Assembly (NCBI GenBank): GCA_021234155.1
Contig: JAJEKV010000100.1
Location: 3,510,116-3,574,115 of the forward strand
Reading direction: 5' to 3'
DNA length: 64,000 nucleotides
Source: Isoetes taiwanensis
Taxonomy: Eukaryota > Streptophyta > Lycopodiopsida > Isoetales > Isoetaceae
Position 1 is the first letter of the stretch; every line of letters starts with the position of its first letter. A model generated the notes under the pieces. The model did not search any database. It saw nothing but the letters and a program-made list of their open reading frames with translations, and was not told where the DNA came from. The translations under genes and the position numbers were made by a program. Below, in pieces: positions 48,838 through 59,763 of this stretch.

Positions 48838-49186
48838 ACACTGTGACCATTCCTCCTTGAATGGTGCTTTTTCTTGGACTGATTCAACTGGGTCCTGGAT
48901 AAATCTTCTTCTTGCCCCTTCCTTTCTTCTTAGTAACCACTTGCCATTCCTGCTCTTTATCAATTAAGACATCTTCAACTCTATTATCCACTTCCCAAAC
49001 CCCATTTCTTCATGAGTTCTCCAGAATGTTTCGGGGAATGGTCAAGGTAAATTGCCCTCAGATCAATCTTAACATAGAGGTTAACATTATTCAAAGTTAA
49101 AACCATATTCGATCCATGCTCATGGTGGTGCAGATCCTTTTAGAAGTAGGATTCTTTGGTAATCTCCGGTAGCATTGTTCCTAGTC

Positions 49187-50194
49187 TCAAAGACTAGCTT
49201 TAGTACTAGTTTCACCTTTTTCCCGGGTCTTAGGGATCCAAATTTGCCTAGCTTGCTCCTTTTGAGGTATCTCCTTATGTTTCCCCAAATCCTCTCCCAT
49301 AGGTAACACTGGCATCTTAGAGTAATTTACTTTGAGAGTCATATAGTTCTCCTGGCTAATTTTCACCTTTATTTCCTTGGACCATTTGGAGTTAATATCT
49401 TTGGAAATGCAGATAGTGGGGAAGTTCGTTTGAGGAATATTGATGTCTATGATTTCCCCTAGATCCTCTGCTAAGGCCTTAAGGTGAGAAGTGGTCCAGA
49501 AAACCGGGGGGAGGTTGGGGAAAGAAACCCAAGTGGTGGTAGCTATACAATCCTGCTTGTCAGGGACAAAGTTGGGACTCCATTTCATGATATAAAATGG
49601 CTGGTAATTGACTTGATCAATCTTTCTTTTAAGAATTTGGCCCACAGACATCTCGTCCCTACAAACTATTTGGAAAGTTCTGTTGTCCATCTTGAGAATA
49701 GACATGATAGGAATGTTCTGAGACTTGGTGACCCACATCTTGACATCACTGATAGGCAAACTCCTCCTAGGAAAGTGAACAAAAAAAGCCCTCTTGGAGA
49801 AATTATCATAGGCTGAGCGATCCGAGATGGATTGAAGGTCAATATAGTCTTTTTTAATTCCATCTTTCTGACAAATGTCCCTGTTCTTGTCTTTAGCATA
49901 ATCGACAGATTCATTTTTTAATAAAGCACTTTTGTAAGTAACAGGAGGGGTCATACCTTTTGCTGAGTCACTTTTGCCCATTACCGGAATTCTGTTGCGG
50001 ATCTTGAGGTTCCCCACCTTGGTATCCGTGTTATTGAGCCCGGTTTCCTTGATCATCTTGCAGTTCTGACACCCACATGTCTCCACCTCTGCAGGATTAA
50101 AAAATCCATTGCTATCCCTGATGCTGCATTCCTTTAACCCTTCCTTTCTTAGACTTAGCTGATAGGTTTCGAAGGAGTTGGTAATATTTTCCAA
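49187..50194 (-). CDS. LINE ORF1, DUF4283-like RNA-binding protein
   Basis: A 335-residue open frame. The middle holds FFVHFPRRSLPISDVKMWVT, FQIVCRDEMSVGQIL, YIMKWSPNFVPD, the hallmark WVSFPNLPPVFWTTSHLKAL and LGEIIDINIPQT, which is the order of the DUF4283 domain found in plant LINE ORF1 and related proteins. A CGCQNC pair near residue 35 may bind zinc. The frame has no internal stop, unlike ORF2. Expected role: binding the element RNA in the retrotransposition particle. The first methionine may be internal, since related text continues upstream toward 50280. Confidence 0.8.
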   Translation of the reverse strand: MENITNSFETYQLSLRKEGLKECSIRDSNGFFNPAEVETCGCQNCKMIKETGLNNTDTKVGNLKIRNRIPVMGKSDSAKGMTPPVTYKSALLKNESVDYAKDKNRDICQKDGIKKDYIDLQSISDRSAYDNFSKRAFFVHFPRRSLPISDVKMWVTKSQNIPIMSILKMDNRTFQIVCRDEMSVGQILKRKIDQVNYQPFYIMKWSPNFVPDKQDCIATTTWVSFPNLPPVFWTTSHLKALAEDLGEIIDINIPQTNFPTICISKDINSKWSKEIKVKISQENYMTLKVNYSKMPVLPMGEDLGKHKEIPQKEQARQIWIPKTREKGETSTKASL

Positions 50195-50773
50195 TAGTTC
50201 AGTGTTATTTGGGAGAGAAGCTTTGAATTGGCGCCTGTGCCACTCTATAACGTGATCTTCAGCCTCTTCCCATCGTTTGATAAGTTTTACGCTTGCATTG
50301 GAAGTCCGGTTTAAACCGTCAAAGCTTGACAGCTATCATCTTCGCTTTGCTAAGTAACTTCGTCCATTGATTTAAACGAAGATGTTATTTTTTAAAACTG
50401 CAGCAGTCATCTTTTGTGTGCCCCTGTTTGACAGTAATCAATTTGTACAGAGAGTGATCCACGGCAGGCGATTTCCAAAGATGTTCCACACCCAATCTAC
50501 GTCACTTGCCCTTCCCTCGGCGTAGTCTTTTCAATTCCCTCATATCTCTCCATTAGGCAACAACCCGACCATCTTCTCAGATCCCCATGCATACATTTGC
50601 CTTTTTGTTGGTCTTTTATTATGTTGAATGCAATGTAAATTTCTTTAAAGCGTCTTCCAAGTTTCATCCCTTACGGTATCTAACCAAAAGATTTGTGTCC
50701 ATTCCTCGTCCTCTAGTCTTGCTTCCTCAGTTCCGCCGGCTTAACGTAACCACTCTTTCTTGCCATTCTTACG

Positions 50774-51166
50774 CTAGTTAGCGACTTGAAACCTCCACAC
50801 CAGAATTTCTAAATCCTCAAAGCTTTCTCTGGCCGCAAATCGAAGAACGTGAGCCCACCGTACTAGGGGTTCGGCGCCAAAATCTATGGGGACCCCGAGG
50901 CGAAAGAGATTCACGGGAAGCTTGGTTCCCAAAAGGGCCAAATATCCTGTATTATGGGCTGAAATCCTAAGAGATCCTAATCTATCAAAGCACACAATAC
51001 TGAGAAAGTGACTGCCCGCTGACGTACTGCTGAATCCTACTCTAGATTGATTATTGTACACTAAACTAAGAAGAGATCTGATTTCCCTGACTGTCACATC
51101 ATGGCCCACAGGAATGTGAGGGAGCCCGAGACTCTGGAGAACATCCTCTAACAAGGACTCATCCAT
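50774..51166 (-). CDS. Small frame at the 5' end of the LINE
   Basis: A 130-residue open frame, beginning MDESLLEDVLQSLGLPHIPV, lies inside the target-site duplications and about 125 bases from the 5' end of the LINE. It has no similarity I recognise. About 580 bases separate it from ORF1. It may be a detached amino end of ORF1, an extra LINE frame, or transduced host sequence. Confidence 0.4.
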   Translation of the reverse strand: MDESLLEDVLQSLGLPHIPVGHDVTVREIRSLLSLVYNNQSRVGFSSTSAGSHFLSIVCFDRLGSLRISAHNTGYLALLGTKLPVNLFRLGVPIDFGAEPLVRWAHVLRFAARESFEDLEILVWRFQVAN

Positions 51167-51291
51167 CGAGGCTCAGGCGTCCCAAGCTTCCCAAGGCGAA
51201 CAGAAGGAGCGCCAACGTTCATATTGCCAGATTAGCTTCAATCTCATTTCTCGCACGATTCACCCTGGCTTAATCTCTTTCGAGACTTCTC

Positions 51292-51307
51292 ATATACAGA
51301 TCATATC
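51292..51307. repeat. Target-site duplication, right copy (LINE)
   Basis: ATATACAGATCATATC, identical to 44597-44612. Confidence 0.93.
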
Positions 51308-52586
51308 ATAAACGGATTACAGATTATACAGATGATGCCACGTTTGGAGTTTCCGGTGCTTTTCCTCCTGGCATGCTGCCCGATCACAACCTTGCTTCCT
51401 TCTGACCAGTACAAAATCTGTTATTTGCCCCTTTGTTTACCTCTTGCCTATTTGGGTGCAGGGTTGGGATTTCTTGATTTATCTCCATGCCCTCCTGCGG
51501 ATTTCCTTGTAGACCTTTTTTCATCCCTTTCGTGCTCTTGCCGTTGGCCCTCTTTAAGGTTTTGTTACCGTTTTATCCATGCTACCCTAATCTTGCAGCC
51601 ATGTTTCCTTGTGGCCAGTGCAAAGCTCATCAGATCAGAAGAAACTGAATCCAAAATCAGATCCTATCTCAGAGGCCGTTAGAAGAAGAAGACGAAGAAG
51701 GTATTGTAGACAAAAATATGGATGGTTACATTCGGTGCAAAACAGGGTACGTACGCTTCAAAGTGTGTTCATCCGGCTGCTTAAGATGCTGAAGATTGCA
51801 GGCGGACGCTGCAACAATCTGACATATGAGGCTTATAATGTGAGCACAGAATCCATCTGACATCGAACTCGTGGAGAGCCTGTTCTGCACACCATGTTGG
51901 GCGCCCAATTTAACACGCATTCAATTGGAGCAGCCCATACTCAGGTAAGAAGATTGAGCACAATCTCGAAAAAATTTCATTTTTCATTTTTCAGAGGAAG
52001 GTAAGCATATATCCCTTAAACAGCAGATGCAAGTTATTTAATCGCATGTCTGATGCAAGCTATGAACTTCAAATGCAGGGCTTTCATCTAAGAAGCTCGA
52101 ATGTGTGCGCTTCAACACACAGCAAAAAGATGATGACTAGAAAATGCTGAAATGAGCTGAGCAGTAATGCGATGGCATTATTGGCACCAACGTCCTCATA
52201 TATGAGGTTCTTCGCAGATCCTTGAGAAAAATGATTAAAAAAATTGCTAATTTGATTTTATTAGCTTTTGAGTTTGTTTACAAGATGCATGAACTATGAA
52301 TGTTACATGCTTCAAAGCCATAGAATGGCTATGAATTATATCGAGTATGGTGTTATCCACTATTTTATTTATGCTGATATTGCTTCCTAGAAAGCAAATA
52401 CAGTGAAAAGAACTTCCATGCACAACTATTTTCTAAGAGGTTATTGATAAGATGCCTGGATGTCTGTTTGTGTTGAAGTGAGTCATGATAATTAACATTG
52501 GTAGTATGAGTTTTAACAGTGTTATTCTTATCTCTTATGCATTCTTGTTATAATAAAAATAGTTCATTTTTCCCGTGTGCTTACAG
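51308..52586. other. Intergenic or 5' intron of the ATP11 gene
   Basis: No exon with the ATP11 amino-terminal region was found. A 116-residue frame at 51332-51682 is Leu/Cys/Pro-rich and unconvincing. If ATP11 is functional, its first exon or exons must lie here unrecognised or beyond the LINE. Confidence 0.4.
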
Positions 52587-54430
52587 CACCATCTGGGAAG
52601 AGGGCACATAAGTGCTGTAATAGATTTCAAGTCCTTTCAAGCCTTTGAACAGCGGTCACGTGAATGGTAGGCATATGAACAAATTTTGAAATGGTTTTTG
52701 TTGTTTTATAACTGATTTATTTCCTTTCATTAGCCCAATGTTTGTCTTACCTATAAGGAGAGGATCTGGTTTTGTATCCATGCTTTTCCAAGGTATGTAT
52801 TTTTCAGTAGAATAGATTCATGCACTTGCGGATCCAGTAGACATAAGCTTTTTACCAACCTATGCAATACTGCCTTGGTTGTGTGTTTTTGTTAAAATTT
52901 AAACTGTACAATTGACATGTGATCTTCGGCAGCAAAGCCACCCTATATGCTTTTTACAGGACTTGAGGACTACAAAGCTCATAGAAGCGAAGTATCTCCA
53001 TATTTCACGGTAACACATTACTTGGACTTTGCTGAATCCAAGGGCCTAGTGCTTGTGCGTGGTGACATTGTTCTTTCAAGCAAGCTTAGTGACGAAGAGG
53101 TAATAGTACTATCTGCATACGGAAACAGCTTGTGGAATTCTGGTGAGATGTGATAATAGATAAGATTATGCACTGGAAAGTGAGAAATAAAATCTAATTG
53201 GCCAGCCATTCACCATGTAGCAGAAGAGATTTGGTAACAGGGATTTTATAATCACGTCCCATGTTGCCATGCTGAAGGTCTGAGTAAGTACCTGCCACTT
53301 TACCATAAAAGCTGTACTAATTTTTTCCAAAGCAAAGCTATAATGGCTGGAAGGAGCGATAATGGAACCTGAATTCCATTCCTTTATGTTGATAGCAGGC
53401 CAGGATTTCGTTTATTATATTAAGTGCTTGTAGTGCTGGGTCAAATGATGAAGAGTCTAGATTGGTTGATGCTGTAGACTATAATGCATTGAAGAGACTG
53501 CTCCACATTCCGTACTAGTCTTGAATCAATTGTCTACATCCAAATCGAGCAGGACATTTCATTTGTTTGGAAATCTGATCAGTTGTGTTGGAATCTAGAT
53601 CTTGTATTGCCAGAAAATCGGGGTACAAGCATTGATTAGACAATGAATGCAACTGCTGCACTGTTCTCTTATAGTTTACAAATCATAGCTGTAACAAAAT
53701 TGGAACAAATGGGTGTTTTTAGATTAGCAAAATTTGTAGATCTGGATAGGACACATAAAGGAATTACAGTAGTCAACTCTGACGATATCTCCATGTGAAG
53801 AGGTCTGACACTGCTAACAATACAATTCTTGAGTTTGAGGTATTTGAATACATTGTGATTGATAAGAGGAGGAGATGCAAACCAGCCGCAATGGAGAGAT
53901 GGATATCGGATCAGCCATGCAAGTATTTACCAACATATTAAGAAATTTTGGCACATGATCCTGAATCTGAGAAGTGCTGATATCTTTCTCTTTGCATTAA
54001 CTTTTGGTGCATATTCAGACAAGGAGGTGCTCAACTTTTTTTATGAAGCAGCAAACCTAGAGTTTTTAACAGATTCTCTCTCCATCGAGGATGAAATTAA
54101 GACCTCGTCCTATAAGCAACAAGTACCTTGCATCTTTGCTTTTTAATAATGAAGCGAATAATCACCCTAGCAAAATGTAGATTTCTTGAAGTATTGTTCG
54201 TTTACATGTTGAAAAAGCAAATCAACTTTCTAAAATTCATTACCTCTAACTTGTGAGTTTATTTCAGTTTTTTTTAATGTATTTTTGATTCATCACAGGC
54301 AAAAACATTGTTGGCATTGGCACACTCTATGTACTTGGATTATAAAAGGTATCAGCTTGTTCAACAATTCAATAAAAACAGCCAAGAATTTGATTTCCAG
54401 GACGTTTTAAGAGAATTTGGCAGGCCTTGA
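52587..54430 (+). CDS. ATP11: ATP11-family F1-ATPase assembly factor, 3' exons
   Basis: ATP11 (ATPAF1) is a mitochondrial chaperone that holds the F1 beta subunit during assembly of ATP synthase. Four consecutive exons are visible: 52587-52666 (HHLGRGHISAVIDFKSFQAF), 52734-52792 (CPMFVLPIRRGSGFVSMLFQ), 52933-53099 (PPYMLFTGLEDYKAH, PYFTVTHYLDFAESKGLVLV, RGDIVLSSKLSDEE) and 54299-54430 (AKTLLALAHSMYLDYKRYQL, FDFQDVLREFG, stop). All introns are GT-AG and phases match, giving 145 residues with no stop. The family protein is much longer: the mitochondrial targeting region and the part ending in the usual W-D-x-Y before HLGRGH are missing. Either 5' exons are unrecognised, possibly displaced by the 6.7-kb LINE just upstream, or this is a 5'-truncated copy. 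The last intron (1.2 kb) holds an unexplained 95-residue frame at 53859-54146. Confidence 0.85.
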
Positions 54431-57400
54431 TATTCACGGTTTCAAATTGACTCTATCTCTGTGCGTTAACAACTTGGCATAGTGTCGTTGCCTTCCTTTT
54501 TGTGAGTGGGGATCGGTGGAAGGTTGAAATGTCACAGAAGTGGGGCCTAATATAAATGCTGCCTGGAATTGCCTCCCTCAATATGATGATCTAATTGTAC
54601 TAGTAAGGGTGCCCAGCATTGCTGGGCATAAGTTGAGAGCCTGTAATTTTTTTGGGCTGCACACTAACAATGTCAATTTTGTAGTGCTACTACTATTGTA
54701 GTATCGTTCTAGAAAAATGTAACATCGTCTTACATTGTAATATTATGTCCAACTTTTTCTACCCTTAAACAAAGTTGGAAACTTGTTAATGATAGAATCA
54801 AGTCCCTGTTCCATGCCATTGTGGACTCATGTTTGGTAATAGCGCATGTCTAAATGCTCAAAAGTCACACTTGACAATATCATGCATTTGAACTACATTC
54901 TAGGTAGTTTGTTATCTGTAAAGCAAAATACCTACCATAAGTTGCACCAAATAACACAGTTATAAAATCCACTACCACAAATGGTGCCTTGTCCCAATAT
55001 TTTGCAACTGGCATTCTACTCTAAAACGTGTGCTTAGAAATGCCGACACCTAGCTGGAAGAAACTGAGGCAGTCTTATAGAAGTGTAAAAAATGTAGAGC
55101 CTACCACTTATTCTTGGAAGTCGTTCTGGAAGCTAAAGGTTAGGACAGATGGATATATATTATATTAATATCCACGGAGATCCTGTGTGATTTCTTGAGG
55201 GATATGACTGTGATTAGGCTATTTACTGAGAACTAACAGTGGTATCAAAGCAAGTAGATATGCTCAGTAAGGTGTTGACGGAATTTAAACTAGTGTAAAG
55301 CACAAGTAGGTACAGGCTGAGGAGGAGTTGTAAGGATAAGGATGCAGCCTGTACATAAGATTATTAGATGATAATGTGGCATTGGGGCTGCCAAAGGCTG
55401 CAGGCATTTGAGTTATTGATCAGAGAAACAAGGAGGAGTTCAATCTGCAAGAGGTAAATTGCGTAGGCTTGAATTGGCCCTTTCCAGACCTACAATAATA
55501 TTTTAGGGATCAAGGGTCAAATTCTTGTTGAAAACAAGAATCAAGTATCAAGTATTGTATTGTTTTGAAGTAGCATTTTTGATTGATTGTGAATCATGAC
55601 TTTGAAGTATGATTTAAGCCACTTCACCCTCGAGTCACGGAGGGCAACCCTCCGTGCGCAGCACCTTGTTTCCTTCAGAACATCAAGGCAGTTATGGTGG
55701 ACTGTTGGAAGAACTGGGAAAAAAAAACCAGGTCACCATTGTATCCGCAAGATACTCAGCACCAGGCTAATTCAACCTGCTTCTATTCTAGCTTTCCTCA
55801 TAATTTCATTAAAAGGGCGGCTTCAAGATCAGCATGACCAAAAACAAAATCTTCAAGCCAAAAATGAAGGGAACCAGTCTGTCGAACCACTTCAACCTGC
55901 AACCTATTATAGAAGCTAAGGCTAAAACAACCTTGGTATAGATGACTGCAGAAATTATAGAAACATAAGAGCATAGACAAAATTGCTTCTTGGAAGGAAG
56001 AATTATCAGTGCCCTCTCAAGGCACGAATCCTTTACACTGGATTATCTGAGGTGCTAGAGGCACCTGTTACAAACCAGATGGCCGATTTGCTCATAACCG
56101 AACCCCTGGGTTAAGAACCCCTACTGGTTGGCAAAAGTGTTATGTGTTGTGGACTCTAGATGATGAAGTTCCACCATGTATTCTTGCCTACCCCTGAAAG
56201 GTGTTGCCTCATGGAAAGGCAACCAAGCTTCTTGGTATCCTGTGGGTATTCATGTCTCGATTTCTAATGCTTGGAATGTCATAATAGAGGTTGCGGAGGC
56301 AAGTCATACCATTGTTTTTCATTTGCCCCATGTAAGAGGCGATTGATCTTTGAGGAGTATTTGGATGTGCGCTCTTATGCTTAGACAAGTTGTTTCACTC
56401 GGTGGGTCTCTACTTATCTTCTGAGATTTTATTCCTGTATTTGCCCTTATACTTATGTTTGACTCTTTGATTAAATAAAGTTTGACGTTCTTCAACAAAA
56501 AAAAAGATCCGATCTCCTGGGTTAGGTCAGTTGGCCTTCAGATCAATTTGATTGGCCGCTGTACAGGCCGTGAAGCAAAAAGCTTTACCTCTTATGTTTT
56601 TTCCATCCAATCGGGTGATGCCACAACATCTACAATTATGCCAATGATTTAAAAAAAAAAAGAGAGAACCATTATTTTTGATTAATTTTTTTTTCTCAAA
56701 CAATTTTTTTTTTGTAAAAAGCATTTGGCAATGTAAGGACGAATAATTGCAATAAAGAAACATAAGAGAAGTGTTTAGCGTTGCAGAGAGAACTGTGAAC
56801 CTCAGTAGCTGGTATCTTGATTAATGGGCTCAATTCTTATAGTGTAGAGAATAGAATAGAATAGAAGTTTTAACAGTCTAATAGGACCAGGTTTCAATAG
56901 TTTGAAGTTTGCCATGGGCAGGGATCCTGGGTCCATCGCCGTAATGAAGTTTGCCATGGGCAGGGCTCCTGGGTCCATCGCCGTAAATGTGGAACGTTGG
57001 CAGGTTTAACCTCGAGCCGATGCCGCATCTCCTCGAGCCGATGCCGCATCTGTGGTAGGGCAAAGCCTTTTGGGGCGCGTGTCGGAGATATGATTCAAGA
57101 CCGGTCGATAACTGGTAGTCCCTGGAAAACTTCCCCTAAGCTTGATTTTATCTTCTAAAAGCTTATGACCAAGCATGGATGTGCTTGACTCACACCAACT
57201 CTAAGAGTTGATGGGTGGCAAGAAGTAAATCATATCTACTCTACTCCGACTAATGTTATTTTTTTGGCAGGTTTAAACCAGCCTTAAATTGCAAAAAATC
57301 CGCTAAGTCCACAAAAACTCCTCCATTTTTTTTTGGCATGGCTATAACATGTCAAAGACCAAGGAAATACCGGGCAGGGACAGAAACTATTGAAATCCTC

Positions 57401-57483
57401 TAGCAAAACTTTAAGCTAGTCCACAGCTTCTTCTGCTGCCATTGGCACGAAGTTGAGAAGCCATTCATGACGGACACAAAAAG
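54431..57483. other. Intergenic between ATP11 and the release-factor-like gene
   Basis: No gene is supported. An A run at about 56499-56507 follows AATAAAGTTTGACG, so the preceding few hundred bases may be a retroposed 3' end. The presumed promoter of the gene starting at 57484 lies at the end of this stretch. Confidence 0.4.
56904..57051. repeat. Two adjacent tandem duplications (42 bp and 21 bp)
   Basis: A 42-bp unit containing GAAGTTTGCCATGGGCAGGG is repeated at 56904-56945 and 56946-56986 with one internal difference. A 21-bp unit starting CCTCGAGCCGATGCCGCATC is repeated perfectly at 57010-57030 and 57031-57051. They lie about 430-580 bases upstream of the release-factor-like gene and are GC-richer than their surroundings. 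Confidence 0.92.
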
Positions 57484-59763
57484 ATGAATGTTGCACTTTG
57501 CAAGGGCTTCTGCTCCATGTCTATCATAGGCTTCTGTGATTCGCATCTTCTATTTGGGCGCTCTCTAACACGAGCTCTCCATTCGGGTCCATTACAACAG
57601 TCTCGGTTTTTGGCACAAATCCCATCCTCGGCATTAATTCACATATCAGGTATTGGTATCAGGTCTGTGCCTCCCTTCCGGAAGATTCGCACTAAGCAGA
57701 TAAGCACATGGTTAGCTTTGTCTAACTTTAACAGTGGCGAATCTGCACTAGAAGGTGCAGATTTAATTGCATCAAAGGGATGGCGCATTACCGAAGCAAG
57801 TGGAAATAATTGGCGTGGCCATGCTGCTGCAATTGCCAGATCAGTCAAGAATATAAAATCTCGAATTAAGGCAAGTTTCACTTTTGCAAGTTTTGTATCT
57901 GCCTTCTAATTGTCATTCTGACGTTCTTGGATGGAAGCAGAAAATATGTATTATCCCATGCAGAAATGCATTTGAAGCTATTATTACACAAAATAGAACA
58001 TAAAATGTAGTTGTAATTGCAATTTTGCAAATGCACGAGTAGTTTATGCTGATTATTTTAGTGATTGTTTTTTTATCTTAACCATTATTACTCATTTTTG
58101 TGTTTAAGTACCATTTCATTTTATATAAAATAAATAGAGGTTCAATCTATAGCTCATGAAGAGTGGCTCTTTAAGTTTGAGCTTCAGTTTGGAAAAGAAT
58201 TTGCCTGTTTGAATAGCAAAAGCAACATAATTTTGACTCTTGCTCCGTCATGCTTCAGTGGGAAGAAGTTCTATCGAAGCTCAAAAAGCTTGAAATTGAA
58301 CTCGAGCAACCTGAGTTGTGGGAAGATCAAGAAAAGTCATTCAAATACAATCAGCAGCGAGAAGAGCTTGCAGCAAGAGTCAAGACAATCAAGAATATTG
58401 AAAACGAGCTTATGGAGAATGTTGACCTTGCAGAATTAGCCCAAGAAGAAACTGATCTGGAAGTGGAAGCCGTAAGGATACTCTGTTCAAAGTTTTAGCT
58501 TGCACTCATAATTACTATACTTACTTCATAATAAACTTTATTATATTTTCTATATCTTGAAGTTGTGATGTGATCACCCTTTGCTCCTTTTACCATCAAA
58601 TAAGAATAAAGATGCAATATAAATTGACAGATTTTACTTATTTCCAGGAGTCGGAGCAAGCTTTGAGGAAATTAAGAAGGACAGCGGAAGATCTGGAGTT
58701 GGCAGTATTTATATCTGGAAGTGGTGCATCCTTGAAGGTAAGTCATGTTTATTATTGAATGTCTGTGTAGTATGACCTTTTCTGATGGACTAACAGATTT
58801 TATGCGGGCAATTTCATAAGGTCGGAGACATGGATTATGAAACAATGATTGTAAGATTGTACAATATGTTGGCAAATCGTCAGGGTTTTGAAGTAAAACT
58901 AGCAGATGATGCAACTGGTAAGGAGGATAGAAAACAGATGTACATTTTTTATAGTCTACTTCTGAGCATATCTAATGTTGCTGCAGAAAAAGCATCCGAT
59001 GGCATGGAAATTAAGGATGCGGACTTGGTTATTGAGAGGTTCCGAGCAGGGGGACCTGGTGGTCAACATGCAAACAAAACAGAAAGTGCTGTTCGTATTG
59101 TGCATAAGCCGACTGGGCTAACTGCTACTTCTCGTTCCCACAGGTATTGCTCTGATAATGGAACCAGCAGATTTGAAGGTTGACATCACAATGAAGAAAG
59201 GTACACTGAGAAGGGTTGGGCTGTGATATAGAAGAATGGGTGGGATGAGGTAGTATTGAATACCATTAAAAAGTCATGATGAGCCAGGACATCTTTTTAG
59301 AAAATATTAGCTGTTTCCAAATACATGATAAGAGGGGCAAGGGCCAGGCTCCCTGTCTTATCATGGTACTGTACTTTGTTCTTTGCTAGTTGATAAGTAA
59401 GTCTACTTATTTATTGAAAGCGAGAATCGCTTTCCCACACATGCTGTTCTGATCTATAGAGGTTCTTTCTCTTATATAGATCGCAACATCAAAACAAGAA
59501 AGAGGCCTTGGAAATTCTTCAAAATCGTGTTCGCCAGCAGCAAACAGCCAAACAAGCTGAAATAAATGCTCAACGAACACAGTTTGTTGTTCAGGTACAT
59601 CTTTAGCTGTCCAAGTTAATATCGAAAGGCTCAAAGTCAGCACCATATAGGTTTCCAATTAATGTGTTGCATTTGACAGCCTGCCAAGATTATGAAGATC
59701 TTGCAATCAAAAGGAGTTTGTAAAAATAAATGGTGCAGCTGTCATAAGAAGGGGAAGGGCTAG
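57484..59763 (+). CDS. Organelle release-factor-like GGQ protein without codon-recognition region, 7 exons
   Basis: A class I release-factor (RF2-type) relative, predicted for plastid or mitochondrion. Exons: 57484-57870, 58259-58471, 58648-58737, 58821-58917, 58987-59143, 59480-59594, 59680-59763. Phases agree, giving 380 residues without a stop. Intron 1 uses a GC donor with a perfect AAG/GCAAGT context; the others are GT-AG. Residues 1-80 are Arg/Ser-rich with almost no acids, like a transit peptide. The RF domain-1 helices follow ([28 protein letters not shown], about 130-225), then a shortened remnant of the next block ([20 protein letters not shown]), then the catalytic domain [20 protein letters not shown] with GGQ at 287-289 and [18 protein letters not shown]. 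About 55 residues carrying the G-V-H-R-L-V-R and S-P-F stop-codon region of RF2 are absent, with no intron large enough to hide them, and the A-G-A-G-G-T-E motif is gone. The carboxy end ([20 protein letters not shown]) is basic. It may act as a stalled-ribosome rescue factor; alternatively it is a recently disabled paralogue. Confidence 0.85.

Larger units (their letters stand above)
44613..51291 (-). mobile_element. Near-full-length LINE (L1-type, plant), minus strand, decayed
   Basis: A 6.68-kb non-LTR element with a 9-base T run (A tail) at 44613-44621 and a perfect 16-bp target-site duplication, so both ends are defined. In element order: a small 5' frame (50774-51166), an ORF1 with a DUF4283-like domain (49187-50194), then ORF2 with endonuclease start (48574-48825), reverse transcriptase (46963-48066, continuing in other frames to about 46280) and zf-RVT (about 45380-45600). 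The third catalytic block reads HFAGDTFLMV near 46725-46755, where YADD is expected, so an essential aspartate has been lost. ORF2 is also split by several stops and frameshifts. A Cys-rich piece (ESCGCVFCTL, CTCDCCCDQN; 44845-45168) lies after zf-RVT. The insertion lies 1.3 kb upstream of the first visible ATP11 exon. Confidence 0.93.

Noticed and set aside
51332-51860. Leu/Cys-rich frame and Arg-rich frame as the ATP11 first exon
   Set aside because: The composition loosely suits a targeting peptide, but no splice site joins either to the exon at 52587 with the conserved residues that should precede HLGRGH.
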